DNA of 64,000 nt from Pantoea sp. RIT-PI-b (GTDB taxonomy: Bacteria; Pseudomonadota; Gammaproteobacteria; Enterobacterales; Enterobacteriaceae), in contig NZ_LGIS01000007.1 in the NCBI RefSeq assembly GCF_001187905.1, positions 124,001-188,000 on the forward strand, read 5' to 3'. Of the stretch, positions 17,688 to 25,894 are shown one piece after another. Position 1 is the stretch's first letter; each line of letters begins with the position of its first letter. The notes under the pieces are model-generated. The model searched no databases. It worked only from the letters and a program-made list of their open reading frames with translations, and was not told the origin of the DNA. The translations under genes and the position numbers were made by a program.

Positions 17688-18350
17688 TCAGGAGACTTTC
17701 TGGCGGCGTTTTTTCCACACCACCACAATGCTGCCGGCAAGACCGATAAACAGCAGGGCAATCGGCAGGATCATTAGGATCGCCATCACCTGATCTTCAT
17801 GGCGTTTGATAAAGGGCACATGGCTGATGCCGTAGCCCAGCGTCACCACGATCCCAACCCACAACAGGCCGCTCAGCCAGTTAAATAGCTGAAAACGCCC
17901 ATTTTTCAGTCCAGAAATGCCGGCCATGGTGGGCAGCAACGTGCGGACAAAGGCGAGGAAGCGGCCAACCAGCAGCGCCATCAAGCCATGGCGGTCAAAC
18001 ATCGTCCACGCGCGCTGGTGATATTGTGCCGGCAAGTGTAATAACCAACTTTTCACCAGTTTGGTATTGCCCAGCCAGCGCCCTTGTAAGTAGCTCAACC
18101 AACAGCCGAGACTGGCTGCGGTAGTTAAAATGACGATGGTCGGCACGAAATCCATCACGCCCTTGGCCACCATCGCGCCGGCCAGTAACAGCAGGCTGTC
18201 GCCCGGCAGGAACGACGCGGGCAATAAACCGTTTTCCAGAAACAGCGTCAAAAACATCACGCCGTAGACAATCCACACGACATCCGGATTACCTAGCGCG
18301 GCAAAATCCTGATGCCAAAGCGCCTGGACAATCTCATGTAAAACACCCAT
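17688..18350 (-). CDS. yghB: DedA-family inner-membrane protein YghB
   Basis: A 220-residue multi-pass membrane protein (E. coli YghB 219). DedA/VTT proteins are proposed lipid scramblases or proton-coupled transporters needed for envelope integrity; YghB and YqjA are partly redundant in E. coli. The DedA hallmarks are visible: [14 protein letters not shown] near residue 40 and the [12 protein letters not shown] region (~130) with the functional arginines. The gene lies 98 bases from metC in the same orientation. Confidence 0.93.
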   Translation of the reverse strand: MGVLHEIVQALWHQDFAALGNPDVVWIVYGVMFLTLFLENGLLPASFLPGDSLLLLAGAMVAKGVMDFVPTIVILTTAASLGCWLSYLQGRWLGNTKLVKSWLLHLPAQYHQRAWTMFDRHGLMALLVGRFLAFVRTLLPTMAGISGLKNGRFQLFNWLSGLLWVGIVVTLGYGISHVPFIKRHEDQVMAILMILPIALLFIGLAGSIVVVWKKRRQKVS

Positions 18351-18448
18351 CAGCTATTCCATCGAGTCACAAGGATTCTAATTTTAACCTTCTGTGGCAC
18401 TGCATTCGTTGATCTCTCATCGCCGCCACAGCGTGGTTGAGTTTCTGT

Positions 18449-19639
18449 TTAGTTTTTTAAGCGCGCAAAGCCAGCTTTCAAATCATCCAGCAAGTCATCA
18501 ACGTGTTCGAGACCAATATGCAGACGCACTAAGGTGCCATCAAAATCAACGCCGCCCGCCGGACGAATCGCCGCCAATTCCTCAGGCTGATTCGCCAGAA
18601 TCAGCGATTCATAGCCGCCCCACGAATAGGCCATGCTGAAATGGTGGAAGTGATCGAGATAATTTGCCAACTGCTCGCGACTTAATTTTTCATGCAGGAT
18701 AAAGGAGAACAAACCGCTGCTGCCGCTGAAGTCGCGCTGCCAGAATGCGTGGCCTTTACACTGCGCCAGCGCCGGGTGATTAACGCGCGCCACTTCCGGC
18801 TGCGCGGCCAGCCACTCGGCGACCTGCAATCCGCTCTCTTCGTGCTGACGCAGGCGCGTGCCCAGCGTGCGCAGGCCACGGCTCGCCATATAAGCGGTAT
18901 CGGCATCGACCATCTGGCCCATCAGGTACGAATTCTCGCGCAGCTGCGGCCAGCAACGCGCATTGGCTACCGCGGTGCCAATCATCGCATCGCTGTGACC
19001 AATGATGTATTTGGTGCCGGCCTGAATCGAAATATCGATGCCGTGCTCCAGCGCGTTAAATAACACGCCCGCCGCCCAGGTATTATCGATCATGATTATC
19101 GCGTCAGGCGCTTTCGCGCGCACGGCGGCAACGATGGCCGGGATATCCTGCACTTCCATGGTGATCGAAGCCGGAGATTCCAGGAACACCACGCGCGTAT
19201 TCGGCTGCACCAGTTCGCCAATTTCGCTGCCGATGCAATGATCGAAATAGGTGGTGGTGACATTCAGCTTGCTGAGAATTTTAGAGCAAAAATCCTGGGT
19301 CGGTTCATACACCGCGCCGCTCACCAGAATGTGGTCGCCGGCTTCGACAAAGGACAAAATGGCGTTGGATACCGCCGCCGCGCCGCACGGATAAAGCGCA
19401 CAGCCCGCGCCGCCTTCCAGCTCGGTCATCGCATCCTGCAGCGAGAAATGGGTGAGGGTGCCGCGACGGCCATAAAACAGTTCGCCTGTTGCGCGACCGG
19501 CGGTGGCGCGTTTTTTGTCGGCGACGCTGTCAAAAACCAGTGAGGAAGCGCGTTGAATCACGCTGTTTACTGAGCCCTGAGTGTAACGTTTGCTGCGTCC
19601 CGCGGTGACCAGCCTGGTGTCTATTTTTTTCGTTGCCAT
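18449..19639 (-). CDS. metC: Cystathionine beta-lyase MetC
   Basis: A 396-residue PLP enzyme (E. coli MetC 395) that cleaves cystathionine to homocysteine, pyruvate and ammonia in methionine synthesis. Cys/Met-metabolism landmarks are Y-G-R-R-G-T-L-T (PLP phosphate contacts), M-I-D-N-T-W-A-A-G and the Schiff-base lysine in [12 protein letters not shown]. The start at 19639 (MATKKIDT) matches E. coli; the frame extends 35 codons further but without homology. No clear MetJ box was found upstream by eye. Confidence 0.95.
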   Translation of the reverse strand: MATKKIDTRLVTAGRSKRYTQGSVNSVIQRASSLVFDSVADKKRATAGRATGELFYGRRGTLTHFSLQDAMTELEGGAGCALYPCGAAAVSNAILSFVEAGDHILVSGAVYEPTQDFCSKILSKLNVTTTYFDHCIGSEIGELVQPNTRVVFLESPASITMEVQDIPAIVAAVRAKAPDAIIMIDNTWAAGVLFNALEHGIDISIQAGTKYIIGHSDAMIGTAVANARCWPQLRENSYLMGQMVDADTAYMASRGLRTLGTRLRQHEESGLQVAEWLAAQPEVARVNHPALAQCKGHAFWQRDFSGSSGLFSFILHEKLSREQLANYLDHFHHFSMAYSWGGYESLILANQPEELAAIRPAGGVDFDGTLVRLHIGLEHVDDLLDDLKAGFARLKN

Positions 19640-19791
19640 CACTGCCTTTCCTGACATTTCCCACAAAACATTCACGTTACCACGAATCGCTATGGCGGGT
19701 TGAGCCTGAATGCCGATTATCAGAGTGAGGCCAGTATTGCGCATAACATCGGCTAAATTGTGGAAATGACAGGCATCTTTCCTTTGTAAAT

Positions 19792-19810
19792 AGTAATGAG
19801 AACCACTATC
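19792..19810 (+). promoter_or_regulatory. Fur-like box upstream of exbB
   Basis: AGTAATGAGAACCACTATC matches the 19-bp Fur consensus (GATAATGATAATCATTATC) at 14 of 19 positions. It lies 72 bases upstream of the exbB start, as expected for iron-repressed exbBD. Confidence 0.7.
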
Positions 19811-19881
19811 ACTTCGGTGGTGTTTTTTGCTATGATCCGCGCTTCAATCGTGAACTGTGCAACAGAAGTTGGAGATGCAGC

Positions 19882-20628
19882 GTGGTAGCCAGTGATTTGA
19901 TGCAAACGGATCTCTCCGTTTGGGGCATGTATCAGCATGCCGATATCGTGGTAAAGATTGTGATGATTGGCCTGTTACTGGCTTCCGTCGTCACCTGGGC
20001 GATTTTCTTCGGTAAGTTTGCTGAGCTGAGCGGGGCGAAACGTCGCCTGAAGCGCGAGCAGCAGGCGCTGGGCGAAGCCCGATCGTTAAACGATGCTTAC
20101 CGTGCTGCAGAAAACTTCAAAGGCAACAGCCACAGCGCTGTGTTGCTCAACGATGCGCACAATGAACTGGAGCTGTCAGCCGGCACTGAAGATTTGGACG
20201 GCATTAAAGAGCGCACCAGCTTCCGTCTCGATCGCCGCGTTGCCGCCTTCAGCCGTCATGCCGGTCGCGGTAATGGCTTCCTGGCCACCATCGGTTCCGT
20301 TGCGCCATTTATCGGCCTGTTCGGTACCGTTTGGGGCATCATGAACAGCTTCATCGGTATCGCGAAAACACAAACCACCAATCTTGCTGTAGTGGCACCC
20401 GGCATTGCTGAAGCGCTGCTGGCCACGGCCATTGGTCTGGTTGCGGCGATTCCTGCCGTGGTTATCTACAACGTCTTCGCGCGCATGATCGCCAGCTACA
20501 AAGCGTCGCTGGGCGACGTCGCCGCGCAGGTCATGTTACTGCAGAGCCGCGATCTTGACCTCGGCAACGTCGATACGGCGAAAGAAGCCAACCGTCCAGC
20601 GGCGGCACAGAAACTGCGCGTAGGATAA
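19882..20628 (+). CDS. exbB: TonB-system energising protein ExbB
   Basis: A 248-residue inner-membrane protein with three transmembrane segments (residues ~25-45, ~140-165, ~180-205), homologous to MotA/TolQ. With ExbD it forms the proton-driven motor that powers TonB-dependent uptake of siderophore-iron and vitamin B12. The family core (A-T-I-G-S-V-A-P-F-I-G-L-F-G-T-V-W-G and A-L-L-A-T-A-I-G-L-V-A-A-I-P) is intact. The start is GTG at 19882, preceded by GGAG. exbD follows after 5 bases. tonB is not in the window. Confidence 0.95.
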   Translation: MVASDLMQTDLSVWGMYQHADIVVKIVMIGLLLASVVTWAIFFGKFAELSGAKRRLKREQQALGEARSLNDAYRAAENFKGNSHSAVLLNDAHNELELSAGTEDLDGIKERTSFRLDRRVAAFSRHAGRGNGFLATIGSVAPFIGLFGTVWGIMNSFIGIAKTQTTNLAVVAPGIAEALLATAIGLVAAIPAVVIYNVFARMIASYKASLGDVAAQVMLLQSRDLDLGNVDTAKEANRPAAAQKLRVG

Positions 20629-20633
20629 GTATT

Positions 20634-21056
20634 ATGGCGATGCGTTTAAACGATGACTCGGTAGGCGATGGCGAAATGCACGAAATCAACGTGACGCCGT
20701 TTATCGACGTCATGCTGGTTCTGCTGATCATCTTTATGGTCGCCGCACCGTTAGCCACGGTCGATGTGCGCGTTAACCTGCCAGCGTCGACCAGCGCGCC
20801 ACAGCCGCGTCCGGAAAAACCGGTTTATCTGTCGATTAAAGAAGATAAGCAGATCTACATCGGTAACGATGCGGTGACCAAAGAGACGCTGGTGAATACG
20901 TTGAGCGCGCAAACCGAAGGCAAGAAAGACACCACCATCTTCTTCCAGGCGGATAAATCAGTCGATTACGCCACCCTGATGGAAGTGATGGATCAGCTGC
21001 GCGAAGCCGGTTACCTGAAGATTGGTTTGATGGGCAGGGAAACGGTTAAGAAGTAA
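20634..21056 (+). CDS. exbD: TonB-system energising protein ExbD
   Basis: A 140-residue protein (E. coli ExbD 141) with one transmembrane helix carrying the essential proton-path aspartate in P-F-I-D-V-M-L-V-L-L-I-I-F, followed by a periplasmic domain. It works in a complex with ExbB, encoded 5 bases upstream. A rho-independent terminator follows. Confidence 0.96.
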   Translation: MAMRLNDDSVGDGEMHEINVTPFIDVMLVLLIIFMVAAPLATVDVRVNLPASTSAPQPRPEKPVYLSIKEDKQIYIGNDAVTKETLVNTLSAQTEGKKDTTIFFQADKSVDYATLMEVMDQLREAGYLKIGLMGRETVKK

Positions 21057-21087
21057 TTCCGTTTGGTACGCTGATGTCTTGAATAGA

Positions 21088-21115
21088 AGGGTCGCTCTTG
21101 CAGCGACCCTTTTTT
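21088..21115 (+). terminator. Rho-independent terminator after exbD
   Basis: AGGGTCGCT-CTTGC-AGCGACCCT forms a 9-bp stem followed directly by a T-tract, 31 bases after the exbD stop. The gap is shared with the convergent Ig-repeat gene. Confidence 0.9.
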
Positions 21116-21140
21116 ATGGCTGCCTTACTGAGAAGCAGTG

Positions 21141-22982
21141 TTAGGCGGCGTAAGAGCCAGCGCCGTCCTGCAGCAGCTGTTCGCTGTTGTCATGGCTATA
21201 AACGTGGTATTGCGCAGCAGTATTGGCCGTAGCGGTTTCTTGCATCCAGTCGCTGGCCTCTGTTCCCTGCGGCAGAATATCTTCCAGCTGTAACGCCACG
21301 GCAGTAGTGTCCTGGAGCTCAAGCTGCGAGCTGTCAATAAACAGACCTTCGCCTTCCTCGACCAGCAACTGCTGCAGCGTTAGGTTGCTGTTTTCCTCTG
21401 GCTCGACACTGCTGATCTGCGCCTCCTCAACAAGGTTGATGTGGAATTTATCGCTCCAGTTACTTTTCATCTCCCCGGTGGAGGCGCGAGCCTGGTATTC
21501 CCAGATGCCCGGTTGATCCAGCTGCGGCGAGGTAAAGCTCCATTTACCGTCTTCACCCACGCGTGCAGTGCCGCTGCTGCGCAGACTTTCTCCCTGCAGA
21601 CCAAACTCAATTTCAATGATCTGGCCAGGTGTACCCGTGCCTTGCAGCGTAGGTGTGTTGTCGTCAGTGGTGCCGTTGTGGAAAACAGGATCCTGCACCA
21701 GACCCACATCATCGTTGGCAAAATTGATGCTCGGTGCCAGCGGGGCACCTGGGATCATGATCAGCTCGAAGTTATCGCTCCAGTCACTGGTTTGCCCTGC
21801 AGTCACGCCGCGCGCACGAAACGCCCACTCGCCATAATTGCTCAGCTCAGCGGACTTAACCTGCCAATTTCCCTGTTGATCAACCGTTGCACTGCCCGCA
21901 CTTTGCCAGCTACCGTTACTGAGCTTGTACTCAATTTCTACCACGCTTCCTGGCGCGCCTTTGCCCTCTAGCGTCGGCGTTTTATCATCGGTGGTGCCAC
22001 GGTGATAAACCGCACCGGTCATCGCCCCAGCGTCATCGTGGGCAAATTCAATGGTTGGCTCGATGTCCTTCAGCGCTTTCATATTGAGCGCAAAATCGGG
22101 ACGGTAGTCGGCGATGCTATTCACATAGGTTGCATGGAAGGTGTAAAGGCCGTCGCCACTGATCATTGAGCGCGACTGAATGGACCAGTCACCATTAGCA
22201 TCTGCCAGCACGCTGCCTTTATAGCCGATGCCGCCGTGGCTATTCTGCGCATACAGATAAACTATGCTATTTGGCTCAGCCCGACCGACAATAACTGGCG
22301 CGAAGTCATCGGTGCTTGCGCCAGAGTTCAGTTTGCCCTGTACGGTACCCACGTCATCCATGGCATAGCTGATGGTAGCGGGAATCCCCGGTGAATCATC
22401 GACTTGTAATACGTAGCGATCTGAAGATTCACTGACGCGATCAAACTCGTCAGTCGCGGTCACTTTCAACTGATGTTCGCCGTTGCCAAGCTGTGCCTTG
22501 ATCGTCCATTCACCATTCTGTAGCGCTACGGTGCAGCCTACCCATTGTTCAAAGTCATAAAGTTGCACAGTGCTACCGGGTTGGGCATAGCCTTTTAGCG
22601 TAGGGGTTGTGTCATCAGTGATCTGACCATTGCCAATTCCGCCGGTAACCTTGCCGACATCATCTATCGCTGAAGTAATCGCGGGTTTATCGGGGGCTGA
22701 AAGGTCGACCTCCAGTGAGAATTGGTGCGGTTCTCCATGATTATCAGCGAGATCAAAACCGCGCATGGTGACGTTATGGCTGCCTTCATTGAAAAACAGC
22801 GGCGGCTGAAATGACCAATTACCATCCTCGCCGACTGTGGTGCTGAAGATACGTTCATTAATGATGAATTCAATCACGGTACCGGCTTCATCGGGCAAAT
22901 TACCTTGCCAGAATTGATAAGGCGTACCGACGCGAATTGATTTACCACCTGAGATAGGATCAAAGCTGAGAGGTGTTGGCAT
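21141..22982 (-). CDS. Ig-like-repeat protein, paralogue of the one at window start
   Basis: A complete 613-residue acidic protein with no signal peptide (MPTPLSFDPISGGKSI). After an N-terminal module come four ~100-residue Ig-like repeats, each with a D-D-x-G turn, a T-D-D-x-x-P-x-x-x-G strand and P-G-S/Q-x-V/I-x-I/L. The C-terminal domain (~515-613) contains Q-L-L-V-E-E-G, L-E-D-I-L-P-Q-G, a tryptophan and Y-H-V-Y, matching the terminal domain of the protein at 1-3024. The absence of a Sec signal and the conserved C-terminal domain suggest C-terminal-signal export (type I) or recognition by a shared partner; this is inference. It stands alone, convergent with exbD. Confidence 0.75.
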   Translation of the reverse strand: MPTPLSFDPISGGKSIRVGTPYQFWQGNLPDEAGTVIEFIINERIFSTTVGEDGNWSFQPPLFFNEGSHNVTMRGFDLADNHGEPHQFSLEVDLSAPDKPAITSAIDDVGKVTGGIGNGQITDDTTPTLKGYAQPGSTVQLYDFEQWVGCTVALQNGEWTIKAQLGNGEHQLKVTATDEFDRVSESSDRYVLQVDDSPGIPATISYAMDDVGTVQGKLNSGASTDDFAPVIVGRAEPNSIVYLYAQNSHGGIGYKGSVLADANGDWSIQSRSMISGDGLYTFHATYVNSIADYRPDFALNMKALKDIEPTIEFAHDDAGAMTGAVYHRGTTDDKTPTLEGKGAPGSVVEIEYKLSNGSWQSAGSATVDQQGNWQVKSAELSNYGEWAFRARGVTAGQTSDWSDNFELIMIPGAPLAPSINFANDDVGLVQDPVFHNGTTDDNTPTLQGTGTPGQIIEIEFGLQGESLRSSGTARVGEDGKWSFTSPQLDQPGIWEYQARASTGEMKSNWSDKFHINLVEEAQISSVEPEENSNLTLQQLLVEEGEGLFIDSSQLELQDTTAVALQLEDILPQGTEASDWMQETATANTAAQYHVYSHDNSEQLLQDGAGSYAA

Positions 22983-23382
22983 GAGTGTTCTCCACCGGAA
23001 TTAGCCACGGCCCAATTGCCGTTAAGCGGGCCAAGAATAAAAGCGTGGGTAACGAATATCCTACGGGACTTGTCTCGGAATCGAGCAGAGTCTTATTTAT
23101 AGGGCTAATTAATTTCACATTAAAAACAATAGGTCATTTCGCCACGTATTTTCAGTTAGTTTATGATTGATAATGAAATTGATAAATTAAAAAGGCGATA
23201 GCTCTTTTAGGGTTGAATTCGCCAATCAATAATAATTTTAATATTATTCCTATTGCTTATGAAATCTGATTGTTAATTTTTGGTTACCATTGATCATGTT
23301 TTTGTAAACTGCAATGGTGAAGAAGATCACGTTTATTCCTGGCTCAACACGTTAAAACGGAAGAAAAACCAGGAAGGACAAT
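22983..23382. other. AT-rich intergenic region
   Basis: This 400-base gap separates the divergent Ig-repeat gene and the MFS gene. It is much richer in A/T than its surroundings, especially 23080-23300, a pattern often linked to H-NS binding and horizontally acquired or silenced surface genes. I see no credible ORF, hairpin terminator or recognisable operator. A short ORF at 22985-23170 has no family features. Confidence 0.5.
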
Positions 23383-24729
23383 ATGAGCGCAAGTCACTCT
23401 TTACAAAAGTCGCCGCAGGGCGGTGCCAAAACTATCTTTAGCGTTACCAGCGGTAACTTCCTTGAGATGTACGATTTCATGGTGTTTGGCTATTACGCTA
23501 CGGCGATCGCCAAAACCTTTTTCCCCGGTGATGATCCCTTTGCCTCTTTGATGCTCACGCTGATGACCTTCGGCGCGGGCTTTTTAATGCGTCCGCTGGG
23601 CGCGATTATCCTCGGGGCTTACATCGATCATCATGGTCGACGCAAAGGTTTGCTGCTGACGCTGGGCTTAATGGCCATCGGTACCTTGACCATCGCGCTG
23701 GTGCCGGGATATGCCACGCTGGGTGCCGCCGCACCGATTCTGATTCTGCTCGGCCGCTTGCTGCAGGGCTTCTCGGCGGGCGTTGAGTTAGGCGGTGTAT
23801 CAGTTTATCTGGCGGAAGTGGCGCCAAAGGGGCGCAAGGGCTTTTATGTCAGCTGGCAATCAGGTAGCCAACAGGTGGCGGTGATCTTTGCGGCGCTGCT
23901 GGGCCTGGGTTTAAACCATCTGCTGGCGAAAGACGCGGTGACCGAATGGGGCTGGCGTATTCCGTTTGTCGTCGGCTGTATGATTGTGCCGTTCCTGTTC
24001 TACATCCGCCGTATGCTGGAGGAGACCGAAGCCTTCAGCCAGCGTAAGCATCATCCCTCAATGAGCCAGATTATGCGCTCAGTCGGCCAGAACTGGGGGC
24101 TGGTGTTGGCAGGCATGCTGATGGTGGTCACCACCACCGTGATGTTCTACATGATCACTGCCTTTACCCCGACGTTCGGTAAAACAGTCTTGATGATGAG
24201 CGATAAAGAGAGCTTCCTGGTGACGCTGTTTGTCGGCATCTCGAACCTGTTTTGGCTGCCGGTGATGGGCGCATTATCGGACCGCGTCGGGCGCCGTCCG
24301 CTGCTGATTATTTGCACCATCCTGATGATTATCACCACCTGGCCGGTGCTGCATTGGCTGGTCGGATCGCCGACCTTTGCCCACCTGGTTGAAGCCGAAC
24401 TGTGGCTCTCATTCCTGTACGCCAGCTACAACGGGGCGATGGTGGTGTACCTGGCAGAGATTATGCCGGCAGAAGTGCGCGCCACCGGCTTCTCATTGGC
24501 CTATAGCCTGGCGACGGCGCTGTTCGGCGGTTTTACCCCTGCGGTGTCGAGTTATCTGATTCATGCGACTGGCGATAAAGCCATGCCGGGCATATGGCTG
24601 TCATTCGCGGCGGTGTGCGGGCTGGTGGGTACGCTGCTGATTGGCCGTAGGGTGAAGCAGTACCGCGATGAGCATCGTTCCCCTCACCCTAACCCTCTCC
24701 CGCAAGCGGGAGAGGGAATAGTTAGGTAA
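23383..24729 (+). CDS. MFS citrate/tricarballylate:proton symporter (CitA-like)
   Basis: A 448-residue, 12-helix MFS protein of the metabolite:H+ symporter family. It closely follows Salmonella/plasmid CitA: S-G-N-F-L-E near the N-terminus, the D-x-x-G-R-R-K-G loop 2-3 motif, L-L-Q-G-F-S-A-G-V-E-L-G-G in helix 4, W-Q-S-G-S-Q-Q in helix 5 and D-R-V-G-R-R-P in loop 8-9. Citrate is the best-supported substrate; tricarballylate or another dicarboxylate is possible. The last 16 or so residues (S-P-H-P-N-P-L-P-Q-A-G-E-G) are encoded by a REP-like repeat at 24681, so the native C-terminus has been replaced or extended. GGAAGGA-like bases precede the ATG. Confidence 0.85.
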   Translation: MSASHSLQKSPQGGAKTIFSVTSGNFLEMYDFMVFGYYATAIAKTFFPGDDPFASLMLTLMTFGAGFLMRPLGAIILGAYIDHHGRRKGLLLTLGLMAIGTLTIALVPGYATLGAAAPILILLGRLLQGFSAGVELGGVSVYLAEVAPKGRKGFYVSWQSGSQQVAVIFAALLGLGLNHLLAKDAVTEWGWRIPFVVGCMIVPFLFYIRRMLEETEAFSQRKHHPSMSQIMRSVGQNWGLVLAGMLMVVTTTVMFYMITAFTPTFGKTVLMMSDKESFLVTLFVGISNLFWLPVMGALSDRVGRRPLLIICTILMIITTWPVLHWLVGSPTFAHLVEAELWLSFLYASYNGAMVVYLAEIMPAEVRATGFSLAYSLATALFGGFTPAVSSYLIHATGDKAMPGIWLSFAAVCGLVGTLLIGRRVKQYRDEHRSPHPNPLPQAGEGIVR

Positions 24730-24830
24730 ACCCCTGCAAGCGAGAGAGGGGATAGTCAGGTAATAACCAAACCTACAAACCGCTCGATCGGCTCCTTCTC
24801 CCGCCTGCGGGAGAAGGCTGGGATGAGGGA
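24681..24830. repeat. Composite REP-like element, family A copy 2
   Basis: The left arm at 24681-24716 (CCCTCACCCTAACCCTCTCC with CGCAAGCGGGAGAGGG) overlaps the 3' end of the MFS gene. A degraded central unit lies near 24733-24755. The right arm at 24794-24830 (CTTCTCCCGCCTGCGGGAGA then AGGCTGGGATGAGGG) closes it. The same left-centre-right organisation is seen at 15447-15720. Confidence 0.88.
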
Positions 24831-24843
24831 CAGCACGCACTAT

Positions 24844-24934
24844 CCCAAAACCCAAAACCCAAAACCCAAAACCCAAAACCCAAAACCCAAAACCCAAAAC
24901 CCAAAACCCAAAACCCAAAACCCAAAACCTAAAA
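24844..24934. repeat. Heptanucleotide tandem array (CCCAAAA)n
   Basis: Twelve perfect CCCAAAA units run from 24844 to 24927. A variant thirteenth unit, CCTAAAA (24928-24934), supplies the TAG stop of the pilus tip gene on the minus strand. Such microsatellites change length by slipped-strand mispairing. Confidence 0.97.
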
Positions 24935-25894
24935 CGACACATCCACCACCACGCTATCGGTATAATTCCCCGCTGCCGGCGTATTCTGCGTCGTCAAAAT
25001 CTGCGCGGTATAGGTAAAGTTGCGCGTCACGGTATCCGCATTCAACGAGGTCGACGTCGTGCTGCTCCAGCGATCGGTGCCGGTCGGCCCCCAGCGTGCA
25101 GTCGTCGTCGTACCTTTGTAGATGTCATACGCCAGCCGATTAGTTCCGCTCGCCATCTGCCGCGTGGTGCCGCTGTAGTAGCTGCCGTTGCTTAAGCCCA
25201 CGGTGTAAGTGCTGCCCTTCGAACACACCACGTTAATCGTCTGCTGCACCGTTGAAAAACTGCCGACTAACGGCGCACTGCCAAAGCTGACGTTGGGCGC
25301 GGTGATAGTGGTGCAGTCATTGGTGACCACCAGGTTTACGGTAATTGGCATCGCTGTGCCGGCGCTGGTCTGCAGCGTGCCCACACAGGCTCCCAGCAGG
25401 TTCACGCCTGCGCAGACGTTATAACTCACCGTAAGCGTAATGGTGGTGGTGTAGGTGCCCGCCGCAATCACCTGGCCGGGCACGGTGCGGAAGTAGAGCG
25501 GAATATTGAAGTTGAGACTGTTCCCCAATGCCAGCAGCGATGATGAGTTCCAGCGATAGCTGCCACCCTGTTGTAATTCGGTCGCACAGGCGCTGTCGAT
25601 ACACATCTGAATCGGAATGCTGTCGGTACCGCCGCTCGAGGTTTTTAGCGCCGCGCGCGTGCCACTGAGGTTGGTGGCGGTGGTGAAGGCATAAGTAATG
25701 AAATCCGTCCCCAACAGAGACAGGCCGCCGGTACCGCAGTTGACGTTGGTGGTGCTGGACGTGGGATTAACGGTTGAGCCAACCGAAAAGGTAGTGACAG
25801 AGCCGAAGGTGGCGGTCGGTGCGGATAATCCGCAGGCGGCATAGCCAACGCCAGGCAGTAACAACAGCGCCAGCAGCAGCAGAAGCGTTCTCAT
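24929..25894 (-). CDS. Csu-type pilus tip adhesin, two SCPU domains
   Basis: A 321-residue secreted protein (signal peptide MRTLLLLLALLLLPGVGYA) with two spore-coat-U (SCPU, PF05229) domains at about 20-160 and 170-321. Each has the conserved cysteine pair and ends in a G-x-Y-T/x-D strand. Two-domain SCPU proteins at the end of such operons are the CsuE-like tip adhesins that bind hydrophobic surfaces and start biofilms. The start overlaps the usher stop by 4 bases. The stop codon lies inside the degenerate first unit of the heptamer array, so array changes could lengthen the protein. Confidence 0.85.
   Translation of the reverse strand: MRTLLLLLALLLLPGVGYAACGLSAPTATFGSVTTFSVGSTVNPTSSTTNVNCGTGGLSLLGTDFITYAFTTATNLSGTRAALKTSSGGTDSIPIQMCIDSACATELQQGGSYRWNSSSLLALGNSLNFNIPLYFRTVPGQVIAAGTYTTTITLTVSYNVCAGVNLLGACVGTLQTSAGTAMPITVNLVVTNDCTTITAPNVSFGSAPLVGSFSTVQQTINVVCSKGSTYTVGLSNGSYYSGTTRQMASGTNRLAYDIYKGTTTTARWGPTGTDRWSSTTSTSLNADTVTRNFTYTAQILTTQNTPAAGNYTDSVVVDVSF

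Noticed and set aside
24844..24934. Telomere-type repeat
   Set aside because: The heptamer resembles eukaryotic telomere units, but it is a short internal array in an otherwise ordinary bacterial chromosome.
24601..24942. 113-codon minus-strand ORF with F-W-V-L-G-F-G repeats
   Set aside because: It is a translation of the heptamer array and REP-like DNA, with no plausible start signal or homology.
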